NCBI RefSeq assembly: GCF_024505145.1
Contig: NZ_JANIAA010000003.1
Span: forward strand, 310,001-374,000
Source of the DNA: Streptomyces rugosispiralis
GTDB lineage: Bacteria > Actinomycetota > Actinomycetes > Streptomycetales > Streptomycetaceae
Length of the DNA stretch: 64,000 nucleotides
Direction of reading: 5' to 3'
Shown here: piece after piece, positions 44,950 through 55,145 of the stretch
Numbering within the stretch: the stretch's first letter is position 1
How the letters are laid out: every line of letters begins with the position of its first letter
Position numbers and translations under genes: made by a program
The notes under the pieces: generated by a model
What the model saw: the letters and a program-made list of their open reading frames with translations, nothing else
What the model was told of the DNA's origin: nothing
Database searches by the model: none

Positions 44950-45848
44950 CCCGGACGCCCCCCACCTCCGCCGTCTTCACCGCCGCCGTCACCCTGAAGC
45001 CCACCGAGCCCGAACACTTCGACCTCGCCTTCACCGCCACCACCCAGCCCTGCCCCTGGCCCAAGGCGTACGGCGGCGATCTGGTGGCGCAGGCCGCGGC
45101 GGCGGCCATGCGGTCGGTGACCGACGGCAAGTCACCGCACTCGATGCACAGCTACTTCCTGCGCCCCGCCGACATCGGCGCCGAGGTCCGCTACGAGGTG
45201 GAGGTGGTGCGCGACGGCCGCGGCTACAGCACCCGGCAGGTGCGCGGCTACCAGAACGGCAAGCCGCTGTACGTCTGCCTGGCCGGATTCGCCGCGGGCG
45301 AGGCCGGTGCGGCCTTCCACACCGGCCTCGGCGCGGACGTGCCCGACCCGGAGGACCTGCCCAGTTCGGCGGAGTACCTCGCCGAGCGCGACGGCGGCTC
45401 CATGACCGGGGAGTCCAAGGCGTACTGGTCCGGCGGCCGCGGCTTCGACATGCGGCACGTCCCCGGACCGGTCTATCTCACCGTCGAGGGAGAGCGCCTT
45501 CCGCACCAGGCGGTCTGGCTCAGGCCCTTCGACCCGCTGCGCCCGGTCGACGGGCTGACCGACGCCCAGCGGGACCTGGCCGCCCTGGCGTATGTGTGCG
45601 ACTACACGATCCTCGAACCTGTACTGCGGGTGCTCGGCCTGCCCTGGGCCAGACCCGGGCTGGTCACCGCGAGCCTCGACCACGCGATGTGGTTCCACCG
45701 CCCGGGGCCGGTGGACGGCTGGCTGCTCTACGTCCAGGAAGCCGTCGCGGCCGACGCGGGCCGGGGCCTGGGCACGGGGCGCTTCTTCACGCGCGATCAC
45801 CGTCACCTGGCCACCGTGGTCCAGGAGGGCCTGATCCGCCCCACCTGA
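44946..45848 (+). CDS. Acyl-CoA thioesterase II (TesB-like)
   Basis: 300 residues with a double hotdog fold: WPKAYGGDLVAQAAAAAM (Asp of the catalytic region), HSMHSYFLRPADIGAEVRYE, GRGYSTRQVRGYQNG in the first half and VCDYTILEPVLRVL, TASLDHAMWFHRP, WLLYVQEAVAADAGRGLGTG in the second. It hydrolyses acyl-CoA esters. In this operon it may release the hydroxylated aromatic acid from CoA or rescue CoA from dead-end aryl-CoA. Confidence 0.92.
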   Translation: MTRTPPTSAVFTAAVTLKPTEPEHFDLAFTATTQPCPWPKAYGGDLVAQAAAAAMRSVTDGKSPHSMHSYFLRPADIGAEVRYEVEVVRDGRGYSTRQVRGYQNGKPLYVCLAGFAAGEAGAAFHTGLGADVPDPEDLPSSAEYLAERDGGSMTGESKAYWSGGRGFDMRHVPGPVYLTVEGERLPHQAVWLRPFDPLRPVDGLTDAQRDLAALAYVCDYTILEPVLRVLGLPWARPGLVTASLDHAMWFHRPGPVDGWLLYVQEAVAADAGRGLGTGRFFTRDHRHLATVVQEGLIRPT

Positions 45849-45888
45849 CCCGCTGCCCCTCCCAGCGGGCTCCCGGAAGGACACTTCC

Positions 45889-47556
45889 GTGACGCTTCCC
45901 CTCTCCCCCTCCGCGCACCTCGACACCTTCACCCGCGACCGGCTGCCCCCCGCACATCTGTGGCCAACCCTCGAGTTCACCACGCCGGAACTGCGCTACC
46001 CGGACCGGCTCAACGCGGCCGCCGAACTCATCGACACCCCCACCGCGCTGTTCGGCCCCGGCCGCCCCGCCCTGCGCACCCCGTCCGGCGAGGTGTGGAC
46101 CTACGGCGAACTGCGCATCCGCGCCCATCAGGTGGCCCAGGTGCTCACCGAGGACCTGGGGCTGGTGCCGGGGCAGCGGGTCCTGCTGCGCTCGCCGAAC
46201 ACCCCCTGGACCGTGGCGGCCTGGCTCGGCGTCCTCAAGGCGGGTGGCGTGGTGGTGACCACGATGGCCGCCCTGCGCACCCGGGAGCTCGTCCCCGTGG
46301 CCGAGCGCACCCTGCCGTCGATCGCCCTGGTGGACCACCGGTTCGCCGATGACGTCCGTACGGTCCGGGACACCGTGCTGTCCGGGCTGACGGTGGTGGA
46401 GTACGGCGGTGGCGGCCCGGACGATCTGGTGGCCAGGGCGGCGGGCAAGTCCGGTGAGTTCACCACCGTGGACACCGCCGCCGACGATGTGGCGCTGCTC
46501 GGCCCCACCTCCGGATCCACCGGCGCGCCCAAGATCACCATGCACTTCCACCGGGACATCCTGTCCATCGACAACACCTTCGGCCGCCACACCCTGGGCC
46601 TGCTCCCCGACGACCTGGTGGCCTGCACCGCGCCCCTGGCCTTCACCTTCGGCCTCGGCATGCTGGTCGTCTTCCCGCTGCGGGCCGGAGCCTGCGCCCT
46701 GCTCACGGAGTCCGCCACTCCGCCGCGGCTCGCGGAGCTGGTGGAGCGGCACGGTGTCACCGCCCTGGCCACCGCGCCCACCGCCTACCGGGCGATCCTG
46801 CGCGAGGGCGCCGAGCGGCGGCTGGCCGGGCTGCGCACCGGGGTGTCCGCGGGCGAGCACATACCCCGCGCCACCTGGCAGGAGCTGCGGACACGCATCG
46901 GTCTCGGGATCGTCGACGGCATCGGCGCCACCGAACTGCTGCACATCTTCATCTCCGCGGCCGGAGACGACATCCGGCCCGGTGCCACGGGCAAGGCGGT
47001 CCCCGGCTACCGCGCCACCATACTCGGCCCCGACGGCACGGAACTCGGCCCCGGGGAGCCGGGCAGACTCGGGGTCATCGGCCCGGTCGGCTGCCGCTAT
47101 CTGGGCGGCGAACGCCAGCGGGACTACGTCCTGGAGGGCTGGAACGTCACCGGTGACATCTTCCACCGGGACGAGGACGGCTACTTCCACTACCACGCCC
47201 GCAGCGACAGCATGATCGTCTCCTCCGGGTACAACATCGGCGGCCCCGAGGTGGAGGCCGCCATCGACACCCACCCGGACGTCGTGGAATCCGCCGTCGT
47301 GGCCCGCCCCGACACCGAGCGCGGCGCGATCGTGTGCGCCTTCGTGGTGCTGCGGGACGGGGTGCCCGGCGACGCCGCCAAGGCGAAGGAGATCCAGGAC
47401 CACGTCAAGCGGGTCCTGGCGCCCTACAAATACCCGCGCGAGGTGCGGTTCCGACACGCCCTGCCGCGCAACACCAGCGGCAAACTGCAGCGCTTCAAGC
47501 TGCTGCGCACGGTCACCGAGGACGAGCCGGCCGCCGAGGCCGTCGCCGAGAGTTGA
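45889..47556 (+). CDS. Aryl-CoA ligase (2-aminobenzoate/salicylate/benzoate-CoA ligase type)
   Basis: 555 residues from GTG 45889 behind GGAAGGA. ATP-binding P-loop TSGSTGAPKITMHFH, GATELLHIFIS, hinge ARSDSMIVSSGYNIGGPEVE and catalytic-Lys end RNTSGKLQRFKLL. The PKITMHFH and MIVSSGYNI forms are characteristic of benzoate- and 2-aminobenzoate-CoA ligases. It activates an aromatic acid to aryl-AMP then aryl-CoA. The monooxygenase encoded next uses such CoA esters. Substrate could be anthranilate or salicylate. Confidence 0.9.
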   Translation: MTLPLSPSAHLDTFTRDRLPPAHLWPTLEFTTPELRYPDRLNAAAELIDTPTALFGPGRPALRTPSGEVWTYGELRIRAHQVAQVLTEDLGLVPGQRVLLRSPNTPWTVAAWLGVLKAGGVVVTTMAALRTRELVPVAERTLPSIALVDHRFADDVRTVRDTVLSGLTVVEYGGGGPDDLVARAAGKSGEFTTVDTAADDVALLGPTSGSTGAPKITMHFHRDILSIDNTFGRHTLGLLPDDLVACTAPLAFTFGLGMLVVFPLRAGACALLTESATPPRLAELVERHGVTALATAPTAYRAILREGAERRLAGLRTGVSAGEHIPRATWQELRTRIGLGIVDGIGATELLHIFISAAGDDIRPGATGKAVPGYRATILGPDGTELGPGEPGRLGVIGPVGCRYLGGERQRDYVLEGWNVTGDIFHRDEDGYFHYHARSDSMIVSSGYNIGGPEVEAAIDTHPDVVESAVVARPDTERGAIVCAFVVLRDGVPGDAAKAKEIQDHVKRVLAPYKYPREVRFRHALPRNTSGKLQRFKLLRTVTEDEPAAEAVAES

Positions 47557-47567
47557 GAGGAACCCCC

Positions 47568-49949
47568 TTGAAGATCGCGATCATCGGCGGCGGTCCCGGC
47601 GGGCTGTACTTCGCGGCCCTGATGAAACAGCTCGACCCCGCCCACGAGATCACCGTCTGGGAGCGCAACGCCCCCGACGACACCTTCGGCTTCGGCGTCG
47701 TCTTCTCCGACGAGACGCTCGGCGGCATCGAGAACGCCGACACCACCATCGCCCAGGGCATGGCCCGGCGCTTCGCCCGCTGGACCGACATCGACATCCA
47801 CTACCGGGGCGAGAGCCACACCGTCGGCGGCCAGGGCTTCGCCGCCATGAGCCGCAAGGAACTGCTCCGGCTGCTCCAGGAGCGCTGCCGCGACCTCGGC
47901 GTGGCCCTGCGCTTCTCCACCCTCGCCCCGGACACCGAGCGGCTGCGCGCCTCGTACGACCTGGTGGTGGGGGCCGATGGCGTCAGCTCCCTCGTGCGGG
48001 CCGCCCACGCGGAGGTCTTCCGCCCCTCCCTGGACCGTCGGCACAGCAAATACATGTGGCTCGGCACGGACCGGGTCTTCGAGGCGTTCCAGTTCTTCGT
48101 CAAACGGACGGAATGGGGGGTCGTGCAGGTGCACGGCTACCCCTACTCCGCCACCGGCTCCACCTTCATCGTCGAGATGCACGAGGACGTCTGGCGGCGG
48201 GCGGGCTTCGACGCCACCGAGGGGGCCGACTTCGCACCGGGCGACTCGGACGAGCACGCCGTGGCGCGCGTCCGCGAGCTCTTCGCCGAGGAACTCGACG
48301 GCCACCAGGTGTTCGCCAACAACTCCAAGTGGCTCAACTTCACGACCGTACGGAACGAGCGCTGGCACCACGGCAACCTCGTGCTCATCGGAGACGCCGC
48401 CCACACCGCGCACTTCTCCATCGGCTCGGGCACCAAGCTGGCGATGGAGGACGCGCTCGCCCTCGCCGCCTGTCTGCATGAACACCCGGACGCCGAGGGG
48501 GCGTTGACCGCGTACGAGGCCGAGCGGCGCCCGGTCGTGGAGTCCACCCAGCGGGCGGCGCAGGGCTCGCTGGAGTGGTTCGAGAACATCGGGATGTATG
48601 TCCACCAGGAGCCGACCCAGTTCTGCTTCAACCTGCTGACCCGTTCCCGCCGCATCACCTATGACAACCTGCGCACCCGCGACCCGGAGTTCGCCGACCG
48701 GGTCGACGTGGCCTTCGCCGCCGCGCAGGGCCTCGACGGTGTGGCACCGGCGATGTTCCAGCCGTACCGGCTGGGCGGGCTGGAGCTGAGGAACCGGGTG
48801 ATCGTGTCCCCGATGGACATGTACTCCGCGGTCGAGGGCGTGCCCGGCGACTTCCACCTCGTCCACCTCGGCACCAAGGCCATGGGCGGCGCCGGACTGG
48901 TGATGACCGAGATGGTGTGCGTCTCGCCCGACGGCCGCATCACCCCCGGCTGCACCGGCCTGTGGAACGACGAGCAGGGCGACTCCTGGCGGCGGATCGT
49001 CTCCTTCGTCCATGAGCGGAGCACCGCCCGGATCGGCCTCCAGCTCGGCCACTCGGGCCGCAAGGGATCCACCCGGCTGATGTGGGAGGGCATGGACGAC
49101 CCGCTGCCGGAGGGCAACTGGGAGGTCGTCGGCCCGTCCCCGCTGCCGTACGGACCCGGCTCGGCCGTGCCGCGCGAGCTGACCCGCGCCGATATGGACC
49201 GGATCGCCGCGGACTTCGTGGCCGCCGCCCGCCGGGGCGCCGCGGCCGGGTTCGATCTGCTCGAACTGCACTGTGCGCACGGCTACTTGCTGTCCTCGTT
49301 CCTCTCCCCGATCGCCAACCACCGCACCGACGCGTACGGCGGCCCGCTGGAGAACCGGCTGCGTTTCCCACTGGAGGTCTTCGACGCCGTACGGGAGGTG
49401 TGGCCCGCGGAACGGCCGGTGATCGTGCGCATCTCCGCCACCGACTGGGTGCCGGACGGCAACACCGAGCATGACGCCGTGGAGATCGCCCGTGCGTTCA
49501 TCGCCCATGGCGCGGACGCCATCGACGTCTCCTCCGGCCAGGTCACCAAGGACGAGCAACCCGCCTTCGGCCGCTCCTACCAGACCCCGTTCGCGGACCG
49601 CATCCGCCACGAGGTGGCCGCCGCCACCGGGGCCGCGGTCATCGCGGTGGGCGCGATCGCCTCGTACGACGACGTCAACTCGCTGCTGCTGGCGGGCCGC
49701 GCCGATCTGTGCGCCGTGGGCCGCGCCCATCTGTACGACCCGCACTGGACCCTGCACGCGGCGGCCGAGCAGGAGTACCGGGGCCCGGGCGCCACCTGGC
49801 CGGTGCAGTTCGGCGCGGGCGGCCGCAAGCCCCCGGCCGCGCGCACCGACGCCGTACGGCCGCGGCTGTCACTGCTCCGGCCCGGCCCCACCGACCGGGC
49901 CGTTCATCTGCGCTGGACGCCGACGCGTGCTCCGGCCCCCGTGCCCTGA
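47568..49949 (+). CDS. Bifunctional 2-aminobenzoyl-CoA/salicylyl-CoA monooxygenase-reductase
   Basis: 793 residues from TTG 47568, preceded by GAGAGGAA. Residues 1-~385 are a class A FAD monooxygenase (KIAIIGGGPGGLYFAALMKQ, DLVVGADGVSSLVR, LVLIGDAAHTAHFSIGSG); residues ~395-760 are an Old Yellow Enzyme-type FMN domain (LRNRVIVSPMDMYSA, LQLGHSGRKGST, FDLLELHCAHGYLLSSFLSP, VGRAHLYDPHW). This exact fusion is the 2-aminobenzoyl-CoA monooxygenase/reductase of aerobic anthranilate breakdown and the annotated salicylyl-CoA 5-hydroxylase/oxidoreductase of actinobacteria. It hydroxylates C5 of the aryl-CoA; the second domain may reduce the ring. Ends the operon with ligase, thioesterase and cupin. Confidence 0.93.
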   Translation: MKIAIIGGGPGGLYFAALMKQLDPAHEITVWERNAPDDTFGFGVVFSDETLGGIENADTTIAQGMARRFARWTDIDIHYRGESHTVGGQGFAAMSRKELLRLLQERCRDLGVALRFSTLAPDTERLRASYDLVVGADGVSSLVRAAHAEVFRPSLDRRHSKYMWLGTDRVFEAFQFFVKRTEWGVVQVHGYPYSATGSTFIVEMHEDVWRRAGFDATEGADFAPGDSDEHAVARVRELFAEELDGHQVFANNSKWLNFTTVRNERWHHGNLVLIGDAAHTAHFSIGSGTKLAMEDALALAACLHEHPDAEGALTAYEAERRPVVESTQRAAQGSLEWFENIGMYVHQEPTQFCFNLLTRSRRITYDNLRTRDPEFADRVDVAFAAAQGLDGVAPAMFQPYRLGGLELRNRVIVSPMDMYSAVEGVPGDFHLVHLGTKAMGGAGLVMTEMVCVSPDGRITPGCTGLWNDEQGDSWRRIVSFVHERSTARIGLQLGHSGRKGSTRLMWEGMDDPLPEGNWEVVGPSPLPYGPGSAVPRELTRADMDRIAADFVAAARRGAAAGFDLLELHCAHGYLLSSFLSPIANHRTDAYGGPLENRLRFPLEVFDAVREVWPAERPVIVRISATDWVPDGNTEHDAVEIARAFIAHGADAIDVSSGQVTKDEQPAFGRSYQTPFADRIRHEVAAATGAAVIAVGAIASYDDVNSLLLAGRADLCAVGRAHLYDPHWTLHAAAEQEYRGPGATWPVQFGAGGRKPPAARTDAVRPRLSLLRPGPTDRAVHLRWTPTRAPAPVP

Positions 49950-49981
49950 TGAGGGGGTGGCAGCGGGGCCGGAAGCGGGTG

Positions 49982-51157
49982 TCAGCGCGTCGCCGCCGCC
50001 CGGTAGGGGCGGAAGAAGGCGCGCAGCTCCTCCGCGTAGAGCTCGGGCTCCTCGAACGGTGCGAAGTGTCCGCCGCGCTCGGGCTCGGTCACCCGCACGA
50101 GGTTCGTGGTGCGCTCCAGCCACGCCCGCGGCGGGCGGACGATATCGCCGCGGAAGAGCGAGAAGCCGGACGGCACCTCGACCCGGCGGGCGTGCTGCGC
50201 GGGCGGGATGGCGGCGTTGGCGTGGTACATGCGCATCGCGGAGCCGATGGTGCCCGTGAGCCAGTAGAGGGTGACGTTGGTGAGGATCTCGTCCTTGGTG
50301 AAGCTCCGCTCGATGTCACCGTCGCAGTCGCTCCACGCCCGCAGCTTCTCGACGATCCACGCGGCGAGCCCGGCCGGTGAGTCGGTGAGCCCGAAGGCGG
50401 CGGTCTGCGGCTTGGTGCGGTGCATGGCGGCGTACGCACCCTCGGCCTGGCCCCAGCCGGTGACGCTGTCGAACCAGGCGCGCTCCTCGGGCGCGAGGTC
50501 GGCCGGGTCGCCGGTGAAGACGGGCAGGCCGCCGTCCATGCGGTGCACGGCCACCACCCGGTCGGGGTGGTCGAGCGCGAGGTAGCGGCTCACATGGCTG
50601 CCGATGTCCCCGCCCGCCGCGCCGAACCGCTCATGGCCGAGGACGTCCATCAGCTCGGCCCACAGCCCGGCGACGGCGATGGAGTCGAGTGGCGGGCCGG
50701 TGGGCCGGTCGGAGTACCCGTAGCCCGGGATGTCGGGCACGACCACGTCGAAGGCGTCGGCGGGGTCGGCGCCGTGCGCACCGGGGTCGGTCAGGTGCGG
50801 GATGACCTTCGTATAGCGCCAGAACGAGTCCGGCCAGCCGTGGCTGAGCACCAGCGGGAGCACGGGCCCGGCCGGGGCGGCGGCCTTGACGTGTGCGAAG
50901 TGGATCCCGAGGCCGCCGAGCCGGACCCGGAACCGGGGCAGCCGGGCGAGCGCCGCCTCCCGCGCCGCCCAGTCGAACCCGTCCGCCCAGTAGGCGACCA
51001 GCTCACGGAGGTAGTCGAGGTCGGTCCCGAGCGCCCACCCGGCGTCCTCGGGAGCGTCCGGCCAGCGCGTCGCGCGCAGCCGCGCGCGGAGGTCCTCGAT
51101 CGCGGCCGGGTCGGTCCGCGGGGTGAACGGCTCGGGTCGGGGCGAGGCATCCGGCAT
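49982..51157 (-). CDS. Epoxide hydrolase (EHN domain, alpha/beta hydrolase)
   Basis: 391 residues. EHN region (EPFTPRTDPAAIEDLRARLR, ATRWPDAPEDAGW) then hydrolase fold: oxyanion HGWPDS, DIPGYGYSDRP, nucleophile Asp in AGGDIGSHV, lid Tyr in LYWLTGTIGSAMRMY, catalytic His in ERGGHFAPFEEP. Converts an epoxide to a diol. Convergent with the aryl-CoA operon, with which it may share aromatic-epoxide chemistry; compare the paralogue at 25029. Confidence 0.93.
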   Translation of the reverse strand: MPDASPRPEPFTPRTDPAAIEDLRARLRATRWPDAPEDAGWALGTDLDYLRELVAYWADGFDWAAREAALARLPRFRVRLGGLGIHFAHVKAAAPAGPVLPLVLSHGWPDSFWRYTKVIPHLTDPGAHGADPADAFDVVVPDIPGYGYSDRPTGPPLDSIAVAGLWAELMDVLGHERFGAAGGDIGSHVSRYLALDHPDRVVAVHRMDGGLPVFTGDPADLAPEERAWFDSVTGWGQAEGAYAAMHRTKPQTAAFGLTDSPAGLAAWIVEKLRAWSDCDGDIERSFTKDEILTNVTLYWLTGTIGSAMRMYHANAAIPPAQHARRVEVPSGFSLFRGDIVRPPRAWLERTTNLVRVTEPERGGHFAPFEEPELYAEELRAFFRPYRAAATR

Positions 51158-51360
51158 GCCACGTACCCTACAAGCCGCCCGTGTCAGTCGTCGGGAATGC
51201 CGGGGCGCTCAGGGCGGGCACGGTGGTCCCGGGCCGGGCCGGGCCGGGGAGCGGGCGCCGAGGCGGAACTGTCCGAGCCGGTCGAGGATGGTCCGGCCGA
51301 CCGGGAGGTGTCCCCAGTCGCTGATGCGGCGCCGTGGTCTTCGTCCACCCCGCCGAACTG

Positions 51361-51828
51361 CCCGCTCCAGTTCCCGGCCGGTCAGGGGTTCGCCCGGGTG
51401 GCGCGGCGGGGGCGGCTCGCCCATTGCCGGAGGAGCCGCACGGTGACCGCCGGGGACACCATCGCGCCACCGCGCACGGCCGACCGCACCGCCTCCACCA
51501 GGAGTTCGGGCCCGGCGTCCATGAGCAGGAAGCCACCGGCCCCACTGCGGATCGCGGTGTCCACGTAGTCGTCCTGGTCGAACGTGGTGACCACGACGAC
51601 CCGCAGCGGATCCACCACTCCGGGCCCGGCGAGCAGCCGGGTCACCTCCAGGCCGTCCAGGGTCGGCATCCGGATGTCGACCAGGCACACCTCGGGACGG
51701 AGCCGCCGCGCCAACTCCACGCACTCGGAGCCATCGGCGGCCTCGCCCGCCACCTCGATGCCGGGCTGGGAGTCGAGGATCAGCCGGAACCCGGTGCGCA
51801 CCATCGCCTGGTCATCCGCGATCAGCAC
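51361..51828 (-). pseudogene. Decayed NarL-type response regulator without its HTH domain
   Basis: An intact-looking receiver domain (VLIADDQAMVRTGFRLIL, LVDIRMPTLDGLEV, VVTTFDQDDYVDTAIRSG) ends after VSPAVTVRLLRQWASRPRR at a stop. The next frame over carries LTGRELERAVRR, the beginning of a LuxR HTH (normally LTEREREVL...), after which no HTH can be read in any frame. The conserved Lys of GFLLKD is Met (GFLLMD). No histidine kinase is adjacent. A frameshift plus loss of the output domain is the simplest reading. Confidence 0.75.
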
Positions 51829-51926
51829 ACGGATGGAGGCGTCCGCGGGAGGCCGGGGTCCGCCGCATCGCTCACGTGGTGGTTCCTCAGCTCGTGCGAC
51901 CGGTTGGCAGAGTACCGCCCACCATC

Positions 51927-52753
<827 letters not shown>

Positions 52754-52757
<4 letters not shown>

Positions 52758-53812
52758 GCCTTCCTCCGGCCGCGGTAGAGCACGGCGACGAAGGCCGGTA
52801 CGCCGATGAGGGACGTCACCACGCCCACCGGGACCTCCTGGGGGTCGATGACGGTACGGGCGGCGGTGTCCACCCACACCAGGAAGACGGCCCCGGCCAG
52901 TGCGGTGACCGGCAGCAGACGGGCGTGGCCGGGACCGGTGAGGGCGCGGGTGGCATGCGGGAGGACCAGGCCGACGAAGCCGATGGCCCCGGCGGAGCTG
53001 ACCAGGGTCGCGGTGAGCAGCGCGGTCGCGCACAGCAGGACGAGACGGGTGCGGGCCACCCGGACGCCGAGCGCCGCCGCGGCCTCCTCCCCGAAGGCGA
53101 ACGCGTCCAGGGTGCGGGCGTAGCCGAGACAGACCACGAGGACGGCGGCCAGCACGGCGGTACCCAGCAGCACATCGCCCCACCCGGCGCCGGTGAGCGA
53201 GCCGAGGAGCCAGAACAGCACGGCCCGGGTGGTGTCGGCGTCCGCGGAGGTGAGGACGATGAACGAGGTCAGCGCGGAGAACATCTGCATGACGGCCACC
53301 CCGGACAGCACCACCCGGTCGGTGCTGCCGCCGAGGCTGTGGCTGAGCACCAGGACCAGGCCGAACGACAGCAACGCACCGGTGAAGGCGCCCGCCGACA
53401 GGGACACGGCCCCGCCGCCCACGCCGAGCACGACCACGGTGACGGCGCCCGTGGAGGCGCCCGACGACACCCCGAGGACGAACGGGTCGGCCAGCGGATT
53501 GCGCAGCAGGGACTGCATCACGGCCCCGCAGAGGGCCAGTCCCGCCCCGCACACGGCGGCGAGCAGCGTGCGCGGCATGCGCAAGTTCCACACGATGCCG
53601 TCCCGAAGCGGCGGCAAGGTGCTCTCCCCCAGGCCGAGATGGGCGGTGACCGCCGCCCATACGTCGGCCGTGGAGATGTCGGCCGGACCGATGGTCACGG
53701 CGAAGGCGACCGACGCGAGCAGCGCGGCCAGCCCTCCCCCGATCAGCAGCAGGAGGCGGGTACTGACACGCCGGGTACTCACTTGGCGGGTACTCACTTG
53801 GCGGGTGCTCAC
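52754..53812 (-). CDS. ABC transporter permease, FecCD/BtuC type
   Basis: 352 residues from GTG 53812 (GTGA overlap with the binding-protein stop). About ten membrane segments; family blocks LRMPRTLLAAVCGAGLALCG, MQSLLRNPLADPFVLGVSSG, GFVGLVLPHATRAL and VPVGVVTSLIGVPAFVAVL. The first codons are a 15-bp repeat, VSTRQ three times, so GTG codons at 53797 and 53782 could also start translation. Forms the channel with the ATPase encoded next; cargo probably cobalamin or another corrinoid. Confidence 0.93.
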
Positions 53813-53815
53813 TTG
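53765..53815 (-). repeat. 15-bp repeats duplicating a GTG start codon
   Basis: Three to four copies of CAAGTGAGTACCCGC at the junction of binding-protein and permease genes; each contains an in-frame GTG that could start the permease. Confidence 0.85.
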
Positions 53816-54849
53816 GCGAGCCCGAAGTCGCGCAGCCCGGCGGCGACCTGTTCCACCCCTTCGACGGTGCGGATGGTCGGGTTCATGGCCTGCCCGCTCA
53901 GCAGGATGTACCGCTTCTTCCGCACCGCGGTGAGATTGCGGGTGGCGGCGTTTGTCTCCAGGAACCGCATCTTGGCCTTGGCGGTCTCCGCGGTCTGCTG
54001 CTTGCGGGTGAGATCGCCGAGGACGATGACGTCCGGGTCGCGGTCGGCCACGGTCTCCCAGTTGATCTGCGGCCACTCGTCATGGGTGTCGGAGAAGGCG
54101 TTCTCCGCCCCGACCGCCCGGGTGATGGCGCCCGGCGCGCCACAGCAGCCGGCGAGGTAGGGCGACTGGGAGTTGGCGAACCAGTACATGAGGGAGACAC
54201 CGGAGGCGTCCAGTCCCTCCGTGGCTCTGTGAACGCGGCCCTTCAGCCGTGCGACCAGCCTCTCACCGCGCTCGTCGACCCCGAACGCGTGGGCCAGATC
54301 GCGTATCTCGCCGTAGACGACATCAAGGGTGAGGGGCTTGTCGCGGGAGCCGTCGCCACCGCTGTCGGTGTCCCTGCCCGCCGCGCAGTCGGAGGGCGAG
54401 ACATACGTGGGCACGCCCAGCTTCTCGAACTGCTCGCGGGTGGCCACGCCGCCCCTGCCGAGCGTGGAGACGAACGACGCGGTGACGAAGTCGGGTTCGA
54501 GGTCCAGGGACTTCTCGAAGGACGGCGCGTTGTCCGCCAGCCGCTCCACCGTGGCGTTGGCCTTCTCCAGGCCCTTCATCACCGGATCGGTCCAGGTGGC
54601 GGTGGCGGCCATGCGGTCGGCGAGGCCGAGGGAGAGCAGGATCTCCGTGGTGCCCTGGTTGAGCGAGAGGGCCCGCTTCGGGGCGGACGTCAACGTGACC
54701 TTGTGACCACAGTTGTCGATCGTGCGCGGAAAGCCCGAACCGGCGGGCTTTCCGGCGCCCGCGCCGTCATGGCCGGAGCCACCGCACGCGGTGAGCAGCA
54801 GGGCGGGGGCGAGCAGGAACGCCGCGGTACGGCGGAAGGAGCGGAGCAC
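53809..54849 (-). CDS. Substrate-binding lipoprotein of a (probable corrinoid) ABC importer
   Basis: 346 residues from GTG 54849. Signal peptide ends in lipobox LLTAC. Type III periplasmic-binding fold: IDNCGHKVTLTSAPKRALSL, NQGTTEILLSLGLADRM, LEPDFVTASF, and the second lobe WETVADRDPDVIVLGDL. By sequence alone it looks like an iron-siderophore or cobalamin binder; the B12 riboswitch directly upstream favours cobalamin. A short Cys pair SPYLAGCCGAPG is unusual for the family. Confidence 0.88.
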   Translation of the reverse strand: MLRSFRRTAAFLLAPALLLTACGGSGHDGAGAGKPAGSGFPRTIDNCGHKVTLTSAPKRALSLNQGTTEILLSLGLADRMAATATWTDPVMKGLEKANATVERLADNAPSFEKSLDLEPDFVTASFVSTLGRGGVATREQFEKLGVPTYVSPSDCAAGRDTDSGGDGSRDKPLTLDVVYGEIRDLAHAFGVDERGERLVARLKGRVHRATEGLDASGVSLMYWFANSQSPYLAGCCGAPGAITRAVGAENAFSDTHDEWPQINWETVADRDPDVIVLGDLTRKQQTAETAKAKMRFLETNAATRNLTAVRKKRYILLSGQAMNPTIRTVEGVEQVAAGLRDFGLAK

Positions 54850-54919
54850 GGGCAGCCTCGGTGGTCGGGGCTCGTACGCGGAGCCTGGCCTACGGACGTC
54901 CTCCGCGCACCGGGCGCGG

Positions 54920-55112
54920 AGGTGCCAGCAGGTCTTCGGACTCGGGTTCGTCCGGACGGGGCCCCTTCCCGGTGCTCGTTCGCGACGGCCCCGCGGCCGT
55001 CACGGACTCCTCCCAGTGGTGTCGTCTTGCCCCGCCCGTCCCCCTCACCGCTGCGCGTCAGCTCCGGATTCACACCGGATTCCCTGGCCTCGGATGTGGC
55101 ACGACTGGCACC
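54920..55112 (-). ncRNA. Cobalamin (B12) riboswitch upstream of the ABC importer
   Basis: Read on the - strand: AGGGAATCCGGTGTGAATCC, GGAGCTGACGCGCAGCGGTG, then CCACTGGGAGGAGTC, and the 3' closing AGTCCGAAGACCTGCTGGCA. The P1 stem pairs CTGGCAC and GTGCCAG (55105-55111 with 54922-54928). It ends ~70 bases before the GTG of the binding-protein gene, so it would turn the importer off when B12 is plentiful. Confidence 0.93.
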
Positions 55113-55145
55113 CCGAGACTACCAAGAGCGCCGAACGGCCCCGCC

